This document shows positions 49,501 to 57,790 of a stretch of 64,000 nt of DNA, one piece after another. Every line of letters begins with the position of its first letter. Position 1 is the first letter of the stretch. This DNA is from Chloroflexota bacterium (GTDB lineage: Bacteria > Chloroflexota > Anaerolineae > UBA2200), in contig JACIWX010000007.1 of the NCBI GenBank assembly GCA_014360755.1, forward strand, positions 62,001 through 126,000. The letters run 5' to 3'. The notes under the pieces were generated by a model that saw only the letters and a program-made list of their open reading frames with translations, ran no database searches and was not told the origin of the DNA. Position numbers and translations under genes: made by a program.

Positions 49501-50703
49501 AATACCTATGTCAGCCAGGTGCTGCTGGGGGAAGACCTCATGGGCACCGGCTACCAGGAGCCCTACCTGAATTTCAGTTACTATCAGCGCGATGAGTATG
49601 GCCTCGAATTCCGCGTCTTTTTCACGGGCCAGAGCAACCTGTACCTAGACCGCATCTCCGTCTTCCGTGCCCCCATTCCATACGCCCAAAGCGTGCCGTG
49701 GATACTGCCCCCAGGCGATGGGCGCAAAGAGGTACAAGTACGCTATCTAGATGCAGCAGGCAACCCTTCGGCGATGGTCTCGACGACTGTGGTATTGGAT
49801 ACCCAGGCACCGCAATGGCTGGGGTGGGACGGGGTCTCTGCGCAGGTGCGCGATACCCTCTCGGGGCTGCACGTCAGCAGTGCGCAATACGCCACCTCTT
49901 GGGATGGCGGAGCCAATTGGGGCGTGTGGCAAGCGGCATCTCTCACGGCTACAGAGGGCACTACTGCTGTGGTCTCCATCAGCGCTCCGGCGGATGGGGC
50001 AACGATGGTGCGTTTCCGCATTGCTGACCGCGCTGGCAACCTGGCGGTGAGCCCAGCCTATGCGCTTCCCACACCCACATCAACCCCCACACCCACTCCT
50101 ACGTCGGTTCCTACCGCAACGGGCACGTCCACGCCCACCCCTACCGCCACTCAGACGGCTACCGCCACGCCAGTGCCCACAGTGACCAGCACGCCTACTG
50201 CCACACCCACGGAAACTCCTACCCCCACGGTTACCGCTACACCCACCGTTACCGCCACCCCGCTGCCGCCTACGCCTGAGCTTGGCGCAATCCGCGGGCG
50301 CGTGACCTTACAAGGGCGCACGGCGCATGGCGGCGTAACCGTGAGCATCACGGGCGGTGCGGCTACGTCCTCAGCCGCCGATGGCAGTTATCTCCTGGCA
50401 GAAGTGCCTGCCGGGGTTTACACCGTAACCCTGCGCATGCCTGGCTATGTGGAAACCCATCGCAGTGGCGTTGTGGTCCAACCCGGTGCCATAACCGAGT
50501 TGTCCGATGCCCTGCTCTACGGCGGGGATGCCAACGGCGACTGCACGGTCAACCTGTCCGACGTGGTGATCGTCAGCGTGAACTATCGCCGCAGTCCACC
50601 TCCAGACCCCCGTGCCGACATCAATGGCGATGGCGTGGTGGACCTCTTTGACCTGCTACTGGTGTCCATCAACTTGGGCAAGAGATGCCCGGGTCCGTGG
50701 TGA
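46552..50703 (+). CDS. Secreted SpoIID/LytB-domain plus PGRP (amidase-2-like) protein with carboxypeptidase-regulatory-like domains and C-terminal dockerin-like repeats
   Basis: signal MVLVLVITLLMGLLLRTG; VLPKEMPPYWPMEALKAQAVAARCYA; SAWGADERLMTWPPEYRTVRKFVIHHTAT; ANGDCTVNLSDVVIVSVNY / INGDGVVDLFDLLLVSINLG. Confidence 0.9.
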   Translation: MVLVLVITLLMGLLLRTGQTVCAESGGFRGQVIDVLSKQPIRGALVKAGEAQATTDADGRYLLRLAPGTYEISVQATGYIGMSKSYQTVRSNTYTNVDFAMVLAAPSEAQRVALDAILRQPVETKFTAEELTALQISGFQPSGVTRLPASIRVLMPDNTVVVMPLDEYVKGVLPKEMPPYWPMEALKAQAVAARCYAAAGPRHAALGADVCTTVHCQVWSPVHYETTDRAVDSTHNVALTYAGNVIRAFFFARCNGRTRSALEVWGTNVPYCQSVSCPCGSTTSLGHGVGMCQEGARVLAQNGRSYTDILLHYYSNVQITALPPHVLKEGRVWPETGDTTTMFHYEVQYEGNDPPIAAYVYIDGQAYHMSVVTPTVSGGGTYRYSTLLPAGEHNYAFHFEDGYNPAVDFPASGTLSGPTVRQSEGPTPTAKPSSLGTEAVQWVQTTQTDFSGGTFQDAIVTREGDGEITLSPDRTLGFYTSTVKLAPIDFVAVGSFWQATIPAGTAITVALRSSPDGKAWSDWVVVPPMDAEREESRLSYGELLYLRGPYVQYRLTLASKKAGVSPVLSALTLVLIDSRRGNTAEQAQAIAAAVSPPTAPVIIPRSAWGADERLMTWPPEYRTVRKFVIHHTATPNGDLDPAATVRAIYYYHAVTRGWGDIGYNYLIDTQGRIYEGRYGGEGVVGGHAKQYAWGSIGVSLIGNYDEVAMTAAMERSLVELIAWKGNLHFVHPTERGFFIDCDLPNIFAHRDVAETTCPGRYAYARMQAIREAVLARMREIPPNVRIDVPLAESRIGGVVNCLTTASPAVTQVTFYVDGAASATDSTAPFSWKWNTSKVMDGLHRLQVEARTALDLRAEQTVTVTVDNTPPTGTLSAPAFSNVPTVTLTTWADSAAWILLSNGWQWEGEDLNHQSGSLVSDTAAGNGWAWMGHAGSDPAGWWYGPYFRALPTGHSYRVYYRLKANGYSASTDIATLDVTDNFGTNTYVSQVLLGEDLMGTGYQEPYLNFSYYQRDEYGLEFRVFFTGQSNLYLDRISVFRAPIPYAQSVPWILPPGDGRKEVQVRYLDAAGNPSAMVSTTVVLDTQAPQWLGWDGVSAQVRDTLSGLHVSSAQYATSWDGGANWGVWQAASLTATEGTTAVVSISAPADGATMVRFRIADRAGNLAVSPAYALPTPTSTPTPTPTSVPTATGTSTPTPTATQTATATPVPTVTSTPTATPTETPTPTVTATPTVTATPLPPTPELGAIRGRVTLQGRTAHGGVTVSITGGAATSSAADGSYLLAEVPAGVYTVTLRMPGYVETHRSGVVVQPGAITELSDALLYGGDANGDCTVNLSDVVIVSVNYRRSPPPDPRADINGDGVVDLFDLLLVSINLGKRCPGPW

Positions 50704-50773
50704 AGGCTACGAGACCTGTCAGGTCTGGGGTGATTATGGCACAATATTGGACTGTTGTCAATGCAAAGGGCTA

Positions 50774-50904
50774 GAGAGTGTTGAAAAAGCCCTTTCAATG
50801 TCATGCTGAACGAAGTGAAGCATCTCACGGTACTTGGGAAAATACGGCTAAAGTTACGCGAGACCCTTCGCTTTGCTCAGGGTGACAGGATTTTCAACAC
50901 TCTC
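50774..50904. mobile_element. MITE-like family 2, copy e (131 bp, 7-bp direct repeats)
   Basis: GAGAGTGTTGAAAAA ... ATTTTCAACACTCTC, exact AGGGCTA at 50767-50773 and 50905-50911. Confidence 0.85.
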
Positions 50905-50915
50905 AGGGCTAGAGG

Positions 50916-51300
50916 GGGTGTAGTTCAACTTCGGGGCAAGAAATGCCTTGCACAGCCCCAGGCGGATGAAAAGCAGCCAAGTCTGGACAACAACAATCAC
51001 TGTCAGCAGATTGGGGGAACGGATTGAACGGATTCGCTCCTCAAGTAGACGGGGCTATTTCTTACCTGGCGTGGACTGTGGTCCACGCCGAGCGTGAGAC
51101 TGCTCCAGGTGGACCACCCGCCGTCTACGCCAAACGTGAGAGCACCTGCTCTCCCATTGTCATTCTGAGCCGCGTAGCGGCGAAGAATCTCCCTCAGTTC
51201 CATGAGACCCCTTCGTTGTACTCAGGGCAGGCTCTTCGGCTTCGCCTCAGGGTGACACAGGAGACCACCTCGCCCGGGCATGGGAGCCCAGACGCAGATG
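50916..51300. mobile_element. MITE-like family 1, copy D (right terminus not found)
   Basis: GGGTGTAGTTCAACTTCGGGGCAAGAAATGCCTTGCACAGCCCCAGGCGGATG plus shared interior. Confidence 0.75.
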
Positions 51301-51429
51301 CCATCGCAGCGGCGGCTTCCATGTCGCCGTAGATTGGGCAGGGGAGCGCGGTCTGCTGGAGCGGATCCTGTACGGCTCATGTCCCAGCATCAGGTGCTGC
51401 ATTTGCTGAAACGAGCGTTTTGACTTACA

Positions 51430-52650
51430 ATGGTCGTGAGAAATCCCATGCCAGTAGAACAAAGTCCCTATCCGAAGATGAGCCGCGCTGCGGTGTGCCT
51501 CTTGCTCGGTGCCTTGCTGGTGGCTATGCTTGGCTTCCCCGTCGCCAATGCGCAGCAGCAGTCGCCGCTTCCTGACACGCAAGTGGAGGAGTATAGGCTA
51601 TACCTACCTGTACTGTCTCGAAATAGCACATCGTTCAAGGTGTTCCTCTCCCTATTGAGCACGCCTTTACAGGGGGGCTCAGCACAGCGTTCGGAACGGC
51701 GTTCGAACGTGCGTCTCATGCAACAGCGGATTGGCTTTGTGCAGCGCGTGGGCGAAAACCTGCAACTGGATGGCAAGCCGTACACGTTCATCGGAACGAA
51801 TGTCTCCTACTTAGCGGGGCCCTTCTTCCCGGAAGAAAAGGTGGAGGAGATTATTGCCTATCTGGCTGAAAATGGCGTACAGGTGATCCGCGTGTGGGTC
51901 GAACCGTGGTGCGATTTGGAGCGTGTGGTGCGCCTGGTTGACCTTGTGGGTAAGTACAACGTCCGCCTCATCCTGACCCTGCAGGACTTTTTCGGTCACA
52001 AGGATGGCTGGTGGTTCAAAGGCAAAGTGGAGAGTGTGGACCTGCCGCATATCCGCAACATCGTCCCACTATTTGCCAACCGCCCTGAAATACTGATGTG
52101 GGAGTTGATGAACGAACCCACCTGTCCAGCGGAGGATGCCAACAAGAGTTGCTGGGATGCATTTGTTCGCTGGGCTGCGGTCGCCTCCAGTGAAATCAAG
52201 CGCCTGGACCCGAATCACCTCGTCTCGGTGGGCACTCAACGCGCGGGCTTTGACGAGGATGCTATAGAAGCATTCCGGCGCGTGCACGCGCTGGACACGA
52301 TTGACATCGTGAGCGTGCACTGTGGAGTGGATAGCTTGCCCGAGAAGGAGTTGGCTATTGCCCATGAGTTGGGCAAACCCATCTACTTCGGAGAGGTAGC
52401 CAAGCGCGGCTTGGATGAAAGTTGCCAGCCGCTGTCCAATGAAGCACTCCAGCAACGAGCGGAAGCCATCGCACGGAGCATCTCCAGGAGCAGAGAAGCC
52501 GGTGTGGACGGCTACCTGCTTTGGCAGTATGCCTATGGTGGCGTGGACATGGGCGGCCACAAAGAGTACTTCTGTGGCGTGTACGACTACTTTGCCGATG
52601 ACCCAGCGTGGCAGGTTATCCGCTCTGCAACATCTCCTCCAACCAAGTAG
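51430..52650 (+). CDS. Secreted glycoside hydrolase, GH5/cellulase-like (mannanase-type)
   Basis: signal SRAAVCLLLGALLVAMLGFPVANAQ; DGKPYTFIGTNVSYL; LMWELMNEPTCP; PIYFGEVAKRG; N-terminal LYLPVLSRN. Confidence 0.88.
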   Translation: MVVRNPMPVEQSPYPKMSRAAVCLLLGALLVAMLGFPVANAQQQSPLPDTQVEEYRLYLPVLSRNSTSFKVFLSLLSTPLQGGSAQRSERRSNVRLMQQRIGFVQRVGENLQLDGKPYTFIGTNVSYLAGPFFPEEKVEEIIAYLAENGVQVIRVWVEPWCDLERVVRLVDLVGKYNVRLILTLQDFFGHKDGWWFKGKVESVDLPHIRNIVPLFANRPEILMWELMNEPTCPAEDANKSCWDAFVRWAAVASSEIKRLDPNHLVSVGTQRAGFDEDAIEAFRRVHALDTIDIVSVHCGVDSLPEKELAIAHELGKPIYFGEVAKRGLDESCQPLSNEALQQRAEAIARSISRSREAGVDGYLLWQYAYGGVDMGGHKEYFCGVYDYFADDPAWQVIRSATSPPTK

Positions 52651-53872
52651 CCATGCGCTCTAGTATCTCCAGTACCTGCTGTGCTTCTTCTTCCTGTATG
52701 GTCAGCGGCGGCAGGAACTGGCTCACCGATTGGTCGTGGTTGGCGTAAATCAGCAACAAACCGTGCTGGAAGCCAGCCAGGGTCATCATGGGCCCGCACA
52801 TTTCGTTCGCCCATTTCAGCCCCATCATCATGCCACGCTGGCGGACCTCCACCAGCACGGGATGCCTCTGTTTCAACGCTGCCAAGCCCTCGCGGAAAAA
52901 CGCCGCCATTCGGCGCACATGCTCCAGAAAACCTGGCTCTTGCAGGATGTTCAGTACCTCCAGCGCCACATAACAGCCCACCTCTGCGCCGCCCGTGGTG
53001 GAAATGTGGATAAAGGGGTTTTCGCGCAGAAAAGAGTCGAGGGGATCGCGGTAGATGGTGGCGGACATGGGATAGATGCCGCCTGAAAGCCCCTTGGCAG
53101 TGACGAGGATGTCCGGAACCACACCGTACGTATCAATGCCCCACACTGCACCACAGCGGCCCAAGCCGGTTTGCACTTCATCTATGATCATCACTGCCCC
53201 GTAGCGATCGCACAACGCGCGTACGCCAGCATAGAAATCCTCCGGTGGGATGACCATGCCCAGCGTGGCGGGGATGGTCTCAAAGATGACCGCCGCCGTT
53301 TCCCCATCCATCGCCGCTTCCAGCGCTGCCAGGTCCCCGAAGGGCACCTGCACAAAGCCCGGCGCGAGCGGTTCAAACGGCTTGCGGTATTGCTCATCGC
53401 CTGCCGCTAGCGCCAAGCCAGTGTGGCCATGAAAGCCGCCTTTGGCTGAAATGACCTTGGGCCGGCCGGTGTAGCCACGCGCCAGTTTGATCGCCAGGTC
53501 TATCGCTTCCCCACCCCCTACGCCAAAGACCACCCGCTTGAGATCAGCGGGGCACATTGCTGCCAGGCGCTCTGCCAGCAAAGCGCGGTGCTCGCTGATG
53601 AAATGGTGGTTGCCGATGTCCAACTCCTGTAATGCTCGCTGCAAGGCAGCAATGATCCTGGGATGGCGATGCCCTAGGTTGAAAACGCCGCCATTGCAGT
53701 GGCAGTCAATCAGCCTCTTTTGCCCGCTGACATCCCAGACATAGACGCCTTCCCGTTTGCCAAAGACAAAATCAATGCCTACTCTGGAGAAGAATTCTAC
53801 CTTGCCACGGGAAACGTGACGGGAGAACCTCTCGATGATGGCTTCTTTGCTATCTTGAGCCACGAGCGACAT
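52616..53872 (-). CDS. Class-III pyridoxal-phosphate aminotransferase
   Basis: DCHCNGGVFNLGHRHPRIIAAL; MIIDEVQTGLGRCG; LVTAKGLSGGIYPMSA (PLP Lys). Confidence 0.93.
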   Translation of the reverse strand: MSLVAQDSKEAIIERFSRHVSRGKVEFFSRVGIDFVFGKREGVYVWDVSGQKRLIDCHCNGGVFNLGHRHPRIIAALQRALQELDIGNHHFISEHRALLAERLAAMCPADLKRVVFGVGGGEAIDLAIKLARGYTGRPKVISAKGGFHGHTGLALAAGDEQYRKPFEPLAPGFVQVPFGDLAALEAAMDGETAAVIFETIPATLGMVIPPEDFYAGVRALCDRYGAVMIIDEVQTGLGRCGAVWGIDTYGVVPDILVTAKGLSGGIYPMSATIYRDPLDSFLRENPFIHISTTGGAEVGCYVALEVLNILQEPGFLEHVRRMAAFFREGLAALKQRHPVLVEVRQRGMMMGLKWANEMCGPMMTLAGFQHGLLLIYANHDQSVSQFLPPLTIQEEEAQQVLEILERMATWLEEMLQSG

Positions 53873-53893
53873 GATGACCTCCTTTAAGCACGT

Positions 53894-54084
53894 GTTAGCG
53901 CTGAAGCGCTCACTACGAACGAGGCTCGCAGTGGGCACCCTTCGCCTGCGCTCAGGGCAATCTTCAGTGCGCATGAGCGCTAAAGCGCTCACTACAAACC
54001 TATAGGCGCTAAAGCGCTTACTACAAACCTATGAGCGCTGAAGCGCTCACTACAAACCTATAGACGCTAAAGCGCTCATGACAA
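53894..54084. repeat. Cluster of about 5 REP-like palindromes, one disrupted REPIN
   Basis: Repeated GAGCGCT(G/A)AAGCGCTCACTACAAACCTAT; REPIN arm split by ccttcgcctgcgctcagggcaat. Confidence 0.8.
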
Positions 54085-54087
54085 ACC

Positions 54088-55068
54088 TTACCTTTGGATC
54101 TTCTCAGGCAAGATGTAGGGATATTCCCGGCGCAGGATGCGAGTACGTAGAAAGCGATCCACTTTGCGCGCTGAAAGGTAGAGCGACCAAATCTGGGCAT
54201 CTTCGCGATAGTATGCACGCACCTCTTTTTCCCAAATGGGCGGTACGCCGAGATGCGGTGCCTCTTGGCTGAACACTTCGTTCACAACTGCCACTAGGTC
54301 GGGAACCAAATCCGGGCGCTGCTCTTTGTAGAAATTCGCCACCAAATCTACAGCGACGCGGTGGAAATCATAGTAGCGGTTCACCACGTCTTCCAGGAAC
54401 AACAAACGCAGCGCCCAGGCGAGAAAGGGAGGAGCGCTGCGCAAGAACAGTTCAGGATTCAGTTGCTCCATGCCCTGAACGCGGAAGAGGGGCGTGCTCG
54501 TATCCATATAATCGAGGCGGGTGCCTTCATCCAGGTGCGGATGCTCCGGGTCAAAGCCTGCAATAGCCCAGTTCGAGATCTGCCCATCAATGCCCACCTG
54601 CCAATAGCCCTGACGACGGTTGAACTCCCACACTTTGCACAGTTCCTGGAGCACACGACGCACCAGGAGCAATATATCCTGGCGGGGCAGCAGATGGATG
54701 GCGCGGTTGCCCACGGATAACGCGGGCAACTCCTGCTGCACGATGTAGAAAATAGGACGCCCCGTATCGGTGAGGAAAGCGGCGTACCCGTGAGGCGGGA
54801 GAGAAAGGCCAATCTCCTCCTCCAGTAAGCGGTTGTACTCCTCATACGTGGCGCGGTATTTCCCCATCTCCTCTTCGGTGTGGAAAATGGGCAAGCGCTT
54901 GAACGCTAAGCCGCACATTCCCTCCACCTCAATGGCGAAGACTGTGCTGATTTCACCATACCCCAGCACGCGCGCCGGCACACGGCTGCGCTCAGGATGC
55001 CGTGGGTCCAAGCCCCGTTCGAACTCGCGCAGAAGGTCCACATCAACCTCTATCCTTTTCATGCTCAC
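54088..55068 (-). CDS. Hypothetical protein (326 aa)
   Basis: Long well-formed ORF MKRIEVDVDLLREFERGLDPRHPERSRVPARVLGYGEISTVFAIEVEGMCGLAFKRLPIF; possible kinase-like N-lobe (inference). Confidence 0.65.
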   Translation of the reverse strand: MSMKRIEVDVDLLREFERGLDPRHPERSRVPARVLGYGEISTVFAIEVEGMCGLAFKRLPIFHTEEEMGKYRATYEEYNRLLEEEIGLSLPPHGYAAFLTDTGRPIFYIVQQELPALSVGNRAIHLLPRQDILLLVRRVLQELCKVWEFNRRQGYWQVGIDGQISNWAIAGFDPEHPHLDEGTRLDYMDTSTPLFRVQGMEQLNPELFLRSAPPFLAWALRLLFLEDVVNRYYDFHRVAVDLVANFYKEQRPDLVPDLVAVVNEVFSQEAPHLGVPPIWEKEVRAYYREDAQIWSLYLSARKVDRFLRTRILRREYPYILPEKIQR

Positions 55069-55079
55069 CTCCCCACGCT

Positions 55080-55853
55080 TTAGCGCCGGGCGTAAAATGC
55101 CTTGATACGCACTCCAGTCTCCTTTTCCCCACGCTGTGCGATGTCCTCCAGTTTTTGCGGAGGGACCAGGAGGAGTTGGGCATGGGGGACAGGACGGTCA
55201 ATAGAATAGATGTGCACTTCTTTGGGCTGGATACGTGCCAAAAGTTGGAAGTAGGCTTCCAGTTCTCCTTCCTTTATGTTCGAGGGTGAGCCATCAACCA
55301 GCATCGTCTGGATGTTGATGTCCCGCAAGGAGGAGAGCTGCGCTACCACCTCGGCAAGGGAAACCCCTTTGGCAGGGCGGTTGATAGCGCGGAATGTCTC
55401 CTCGGTTCCCGCATCCAGTTTGAACAGGGGGAAATCTATCTTGGAGATGCTCTCCCGTACCTCAGCGCGCATCAAGCCAGTGGAATTGGACAGTAGTGCA
55501 ATCTTGACTTCGGGGCGGTAGGTATTGCGAATACGCACCACCTCATCCACCAGTTCCGCGAACTGCGGATAGAGGGTCGGTTCCCCATTGCCGGAGAAGG
55601 TGAGGTAATGGAAATCGAGCGCCGAACGGGCTGCGATCTCAATACGCTTCACCACTTGCTGGAGAGGCGGCAAGTCCTCTGCAAATGGGCTTGCATCAAA
55701 GGTGTGCCTTTTTGTCCAACCGTAATGGCAGTACACACAATTAAAGGAGCAGAGTTTGTAGGCTCCAGGCATGAGGTTAATGCCCAGAGACTTGCCCAAT
55801 CTCCGGGAGTTCACGGGGCCATAGAGGATGTCCACTTGCAAGGGAAGAAGCAT
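55080..55853 (-). CDS. Radical SAM protein
   Basis: YGPVNSRRLGKSLGINLMPGAYKLCSFNCVYCHYGWT (CxxxCxxC), FSGNGEPTLYPQF. Confidence 0.9.
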   Translation of the reverse strand: MLLPLQVDILYGPVNSRRLGKSLGINLMPGAYKLCSFNCVYCHYGWTKRHTFDASPFAEDLPPLQQVVKRIEIAARSALDFHYLTFSGNGEPTLYPQFAELVDEVVRIRNTYRPEVKIALLSNSTGLMRAEVRESISKIDFPLFKLDAGTEETFRAINRPAKGVSLAEVVAQLSSLRDINIQTMLVDGSPSNIKEGELEAYFQLLARIQPKEVHIYSIDRPVPHAQLLLVPPQKLEDIAQRGEKETGVRIKAFYARR

Positions 55854-55985
55854 CGCGGCCTCCCCGGGGAATCCAACCGTTCTCCAACTGGCTGACATGC
55901 AAAGCCAAGTCTACATTCTCGTTCCAACAAATTGTAGCAAGGGAAGCAATTTTATCCAAATCGCAGGCAAGGCGGCATTGACAAT

Positions 55986-56602
55986 GGGGTGTAGTTCAGT
56001 TTGGGGGCAGAATATGGATAAGCGTGGACGGCAGACTGTGGTCCGCCTGGAGCAGGATGGATTAGACCTGTCAGGTCTGTCTTCAAGATCCCTGGAGCGT
56101 GGACGGCGGCGTTTGCCATTGAGCCTGCCAGGGATTGAAATCCCTGGCTGAAACAGTAAGCCCCCTGAAGGGGGCTCCTGCCAATCACCAGTCGGCTTTA
56201 GCCGACTTGCACGTTTCAGCCAGGGAATTGATTCCCTGGCGGCATCTGGGCCTGGGCTCCCATGCCCAGGTGAGGTGGTCTCCTGTGTTACCTGAGGCGA
56301 AGCCGAGGGGTCTCATGGAACTGAGGGAGATTCTTCGCCGCTACGCGGCTCAGAATGACCATGGGAGAGCAGGTGCTCTCACGTTTGGCGTAGACGGCGG
56401 GTGGTCCACCTGGAGCAGTCTCACGCTCGGCGTGGACCACAGTCCACGCTGGATATAAGATAGCCTCGTCTACTTGAGGAGCGAATCCGTTCAATCCGTT
56501 CCCCAAATCTGCTGACAGTGATTGTTCTTGTCCAGACTTGGCTGCTTTTCATCCGCCTGGGGCTGTGCAAGGCATTTCTTGCCCCGAAGTTGAACTACAC
56601 TC
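55986..56602. mobile_element. MITE-like family 1, copy E (617 bp, complete, 8-bp TSD)
   Basis: GGGGTGTAGTTCAGTTTGGGGGCAGAATATGG ... GGCATTTCTTGCCCCGAAGTTGAACTACACTC, flanked by exact TTGACAAT at 55978-55985 and 56603-56610. Confidence 0.92.
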
Positions 56603-56619
56603 TTGACAATTGCGCAAGG

Positions 56620-56648
56620 TTGACTAGGCAGCCGCTTTGTGCTATACT
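56620..56648 (+). promoter_or_regulatory. Promoter TTGACT-N17-TATACT (HNH gene)
   Basis: -35 56620-56625, -10 56643-56648, immediately outside MITE copy E. Confidence 0.65.
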
Positions 56649-56676
56649 GCGATAGACAGGCATCAAGGCAGGCAAT

Positions 56677-57186
56677 ATGGATGGTGTAGTACTAGTACTC
56701 AATCAGGATTACGAACCGCTCAACGTCTGCAATCTGCGTCGCGCCATGGTGATGATCCTGGGCGGCAAAGCAGAAATCCTGGAGAACGGGCGCGGCTTTA
56801 TCCGTTCGGTCAATGGCGCCTGGCCGGTGCCTTCCGTGATCCGCCTGGAGTATCAAGTGCGGCGTCCGCTGCCGCGCGTGCGTCTGTGCCGTAAAGAGAT
56901 CTTCCGCCGTGACAACTATACCTGTCAGTACTGTGGGCGACAGACGCATAACCTGACCATGGACCATGTCGTACCCCGCCATCGTGGTGGCCAACATGTC
57001 TGGGAGAACCTGGTGAGTGCTTGCCCGACTTGCAACCGCCGCAAGGGCGGTAAGACCCTGGAGCAGGCACATATGCGCCTGCTTCGTCAGCCATTCGAAC
57101 CACGACCCACCGGAAGGTATTTGTTCCAGGCTTATCTGGAGCAAAACAAGGAATGGGAGAAATTCCTGCAAGGTTGGTGGGAATAA
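56677..57186 (+). CDS. HNH endonuclease family protein
   Basis: RRDNYTCQYCGRQTHNLTMDHVVPRHRGGQHVWENLVSACPTCNRRKGG. Confidence 0.93.
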   Translation: MDGVVLVLNQDYEPLNVCNLRRAMVMILGGKAEILENGRGFIRSVNGAWPVPSVIRLEYQVRRPLPRVRLCRKEIFRRDNYTCQYCGRQTHNLTMDHVVPRHRGGQHVWENLVSACPTCNRRKGGKTLEQAHMRLLRQPFEPRPTGRYLFQAYLEQNKEWEKFLQGWWE

Positions 57187-57221
57187 AGAAACCAGGTTTC
57201 TGAGAGAAACCTGGTTTCTTT
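57185..57221. terminator. Bidirectional terminator-like perfect 17-bp inverted repeat
   Basis: AAAGAAACCAGGTTTCT-GAG-AGAAACCTGGTTTCTTT between convergent genes. Confidence 0.7.
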
Positions 57222-57236
57222 GTCAAAGGGGGAAAC

Positions 57237-57722
57237 TCAGTGTTTCCCTAAAAGTTCCATGATGCGGGCATAGCCTCGCTCAATCAAATCAGCCAACTCG
57301 GCTGCGGTGCGGCGGTATTCGAAGAGTGAGCCGCCGTACGGATCCTGAATGTCGTAAGGTTCGCCAGCCATTGCGCTGAGCAGGTAGACCTTGCCAACGC
57401 TGTTCGGAAACTCGCGGGTGATAATCTCGGCGTGGCGCTTGGTCATCACGAGGATCAAATCTGCTTCGTCCACATCTGCTTGTGTCAAGTTGCGCCCACG
57501 GTGAGCGCTGATGTCCAATCCATGCTCAGCCATCACCTGCAAGGCATAGGCACTGGCTGGCTGGTCCTCCAACGCCCAGATGCCGGCTGAGCGCACCCGC
57601 ACGCGTCCGTCCATTTTCTCGCGGACCAATTTGTCATAGAGGAACCCTGCTGCCATCGGTGAGCGGCAGACGTTGCCAGTGCAGACAAAAAGGACTGTTT
57701 TCTTCTTCGTGGGCATTGCCAA
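57237..57722 (-). CDS. Low-molecular-weight protein tyrosine/arginine phosphatase
   Basis: VLFVCTGNVCRSPMAAGFL; DPYGGSLFEYRRTAAEL. Confidence 0.93.
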   Translation of the reverse strand: MAMPTKKKTVLFVCTGNVCRSPMAAGFLYDKLVREKMDGRVRVRSAGIWALEDQPASAYALQVMAEHGLDISAHRGRNLTQADVDEADLILVMTKRHAEIITREFPNSVGKVYLLSAMAGEPYDIQDPYGGSLFEYRRTAAELADLIERGYARIMELLGKH

Positions 57723-57790
57723 TGCACTCCTCTATCGTCATCCCCGGGCATGAAGATAGGGGTCGGGTAACCCGACCCCTATCGCTGCCG

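Noticed and set aside
50520-50703. Cellulosome component
   Set aside because: Dockerin-like repeats only; no cohesin or scaffoldin seen in the window
52616-52650. 35-bp convergent overlap of glycosidase and aminotransferase genes
   Set aside because: Ordinary 3' overlap; no evidence of regulatory meaning
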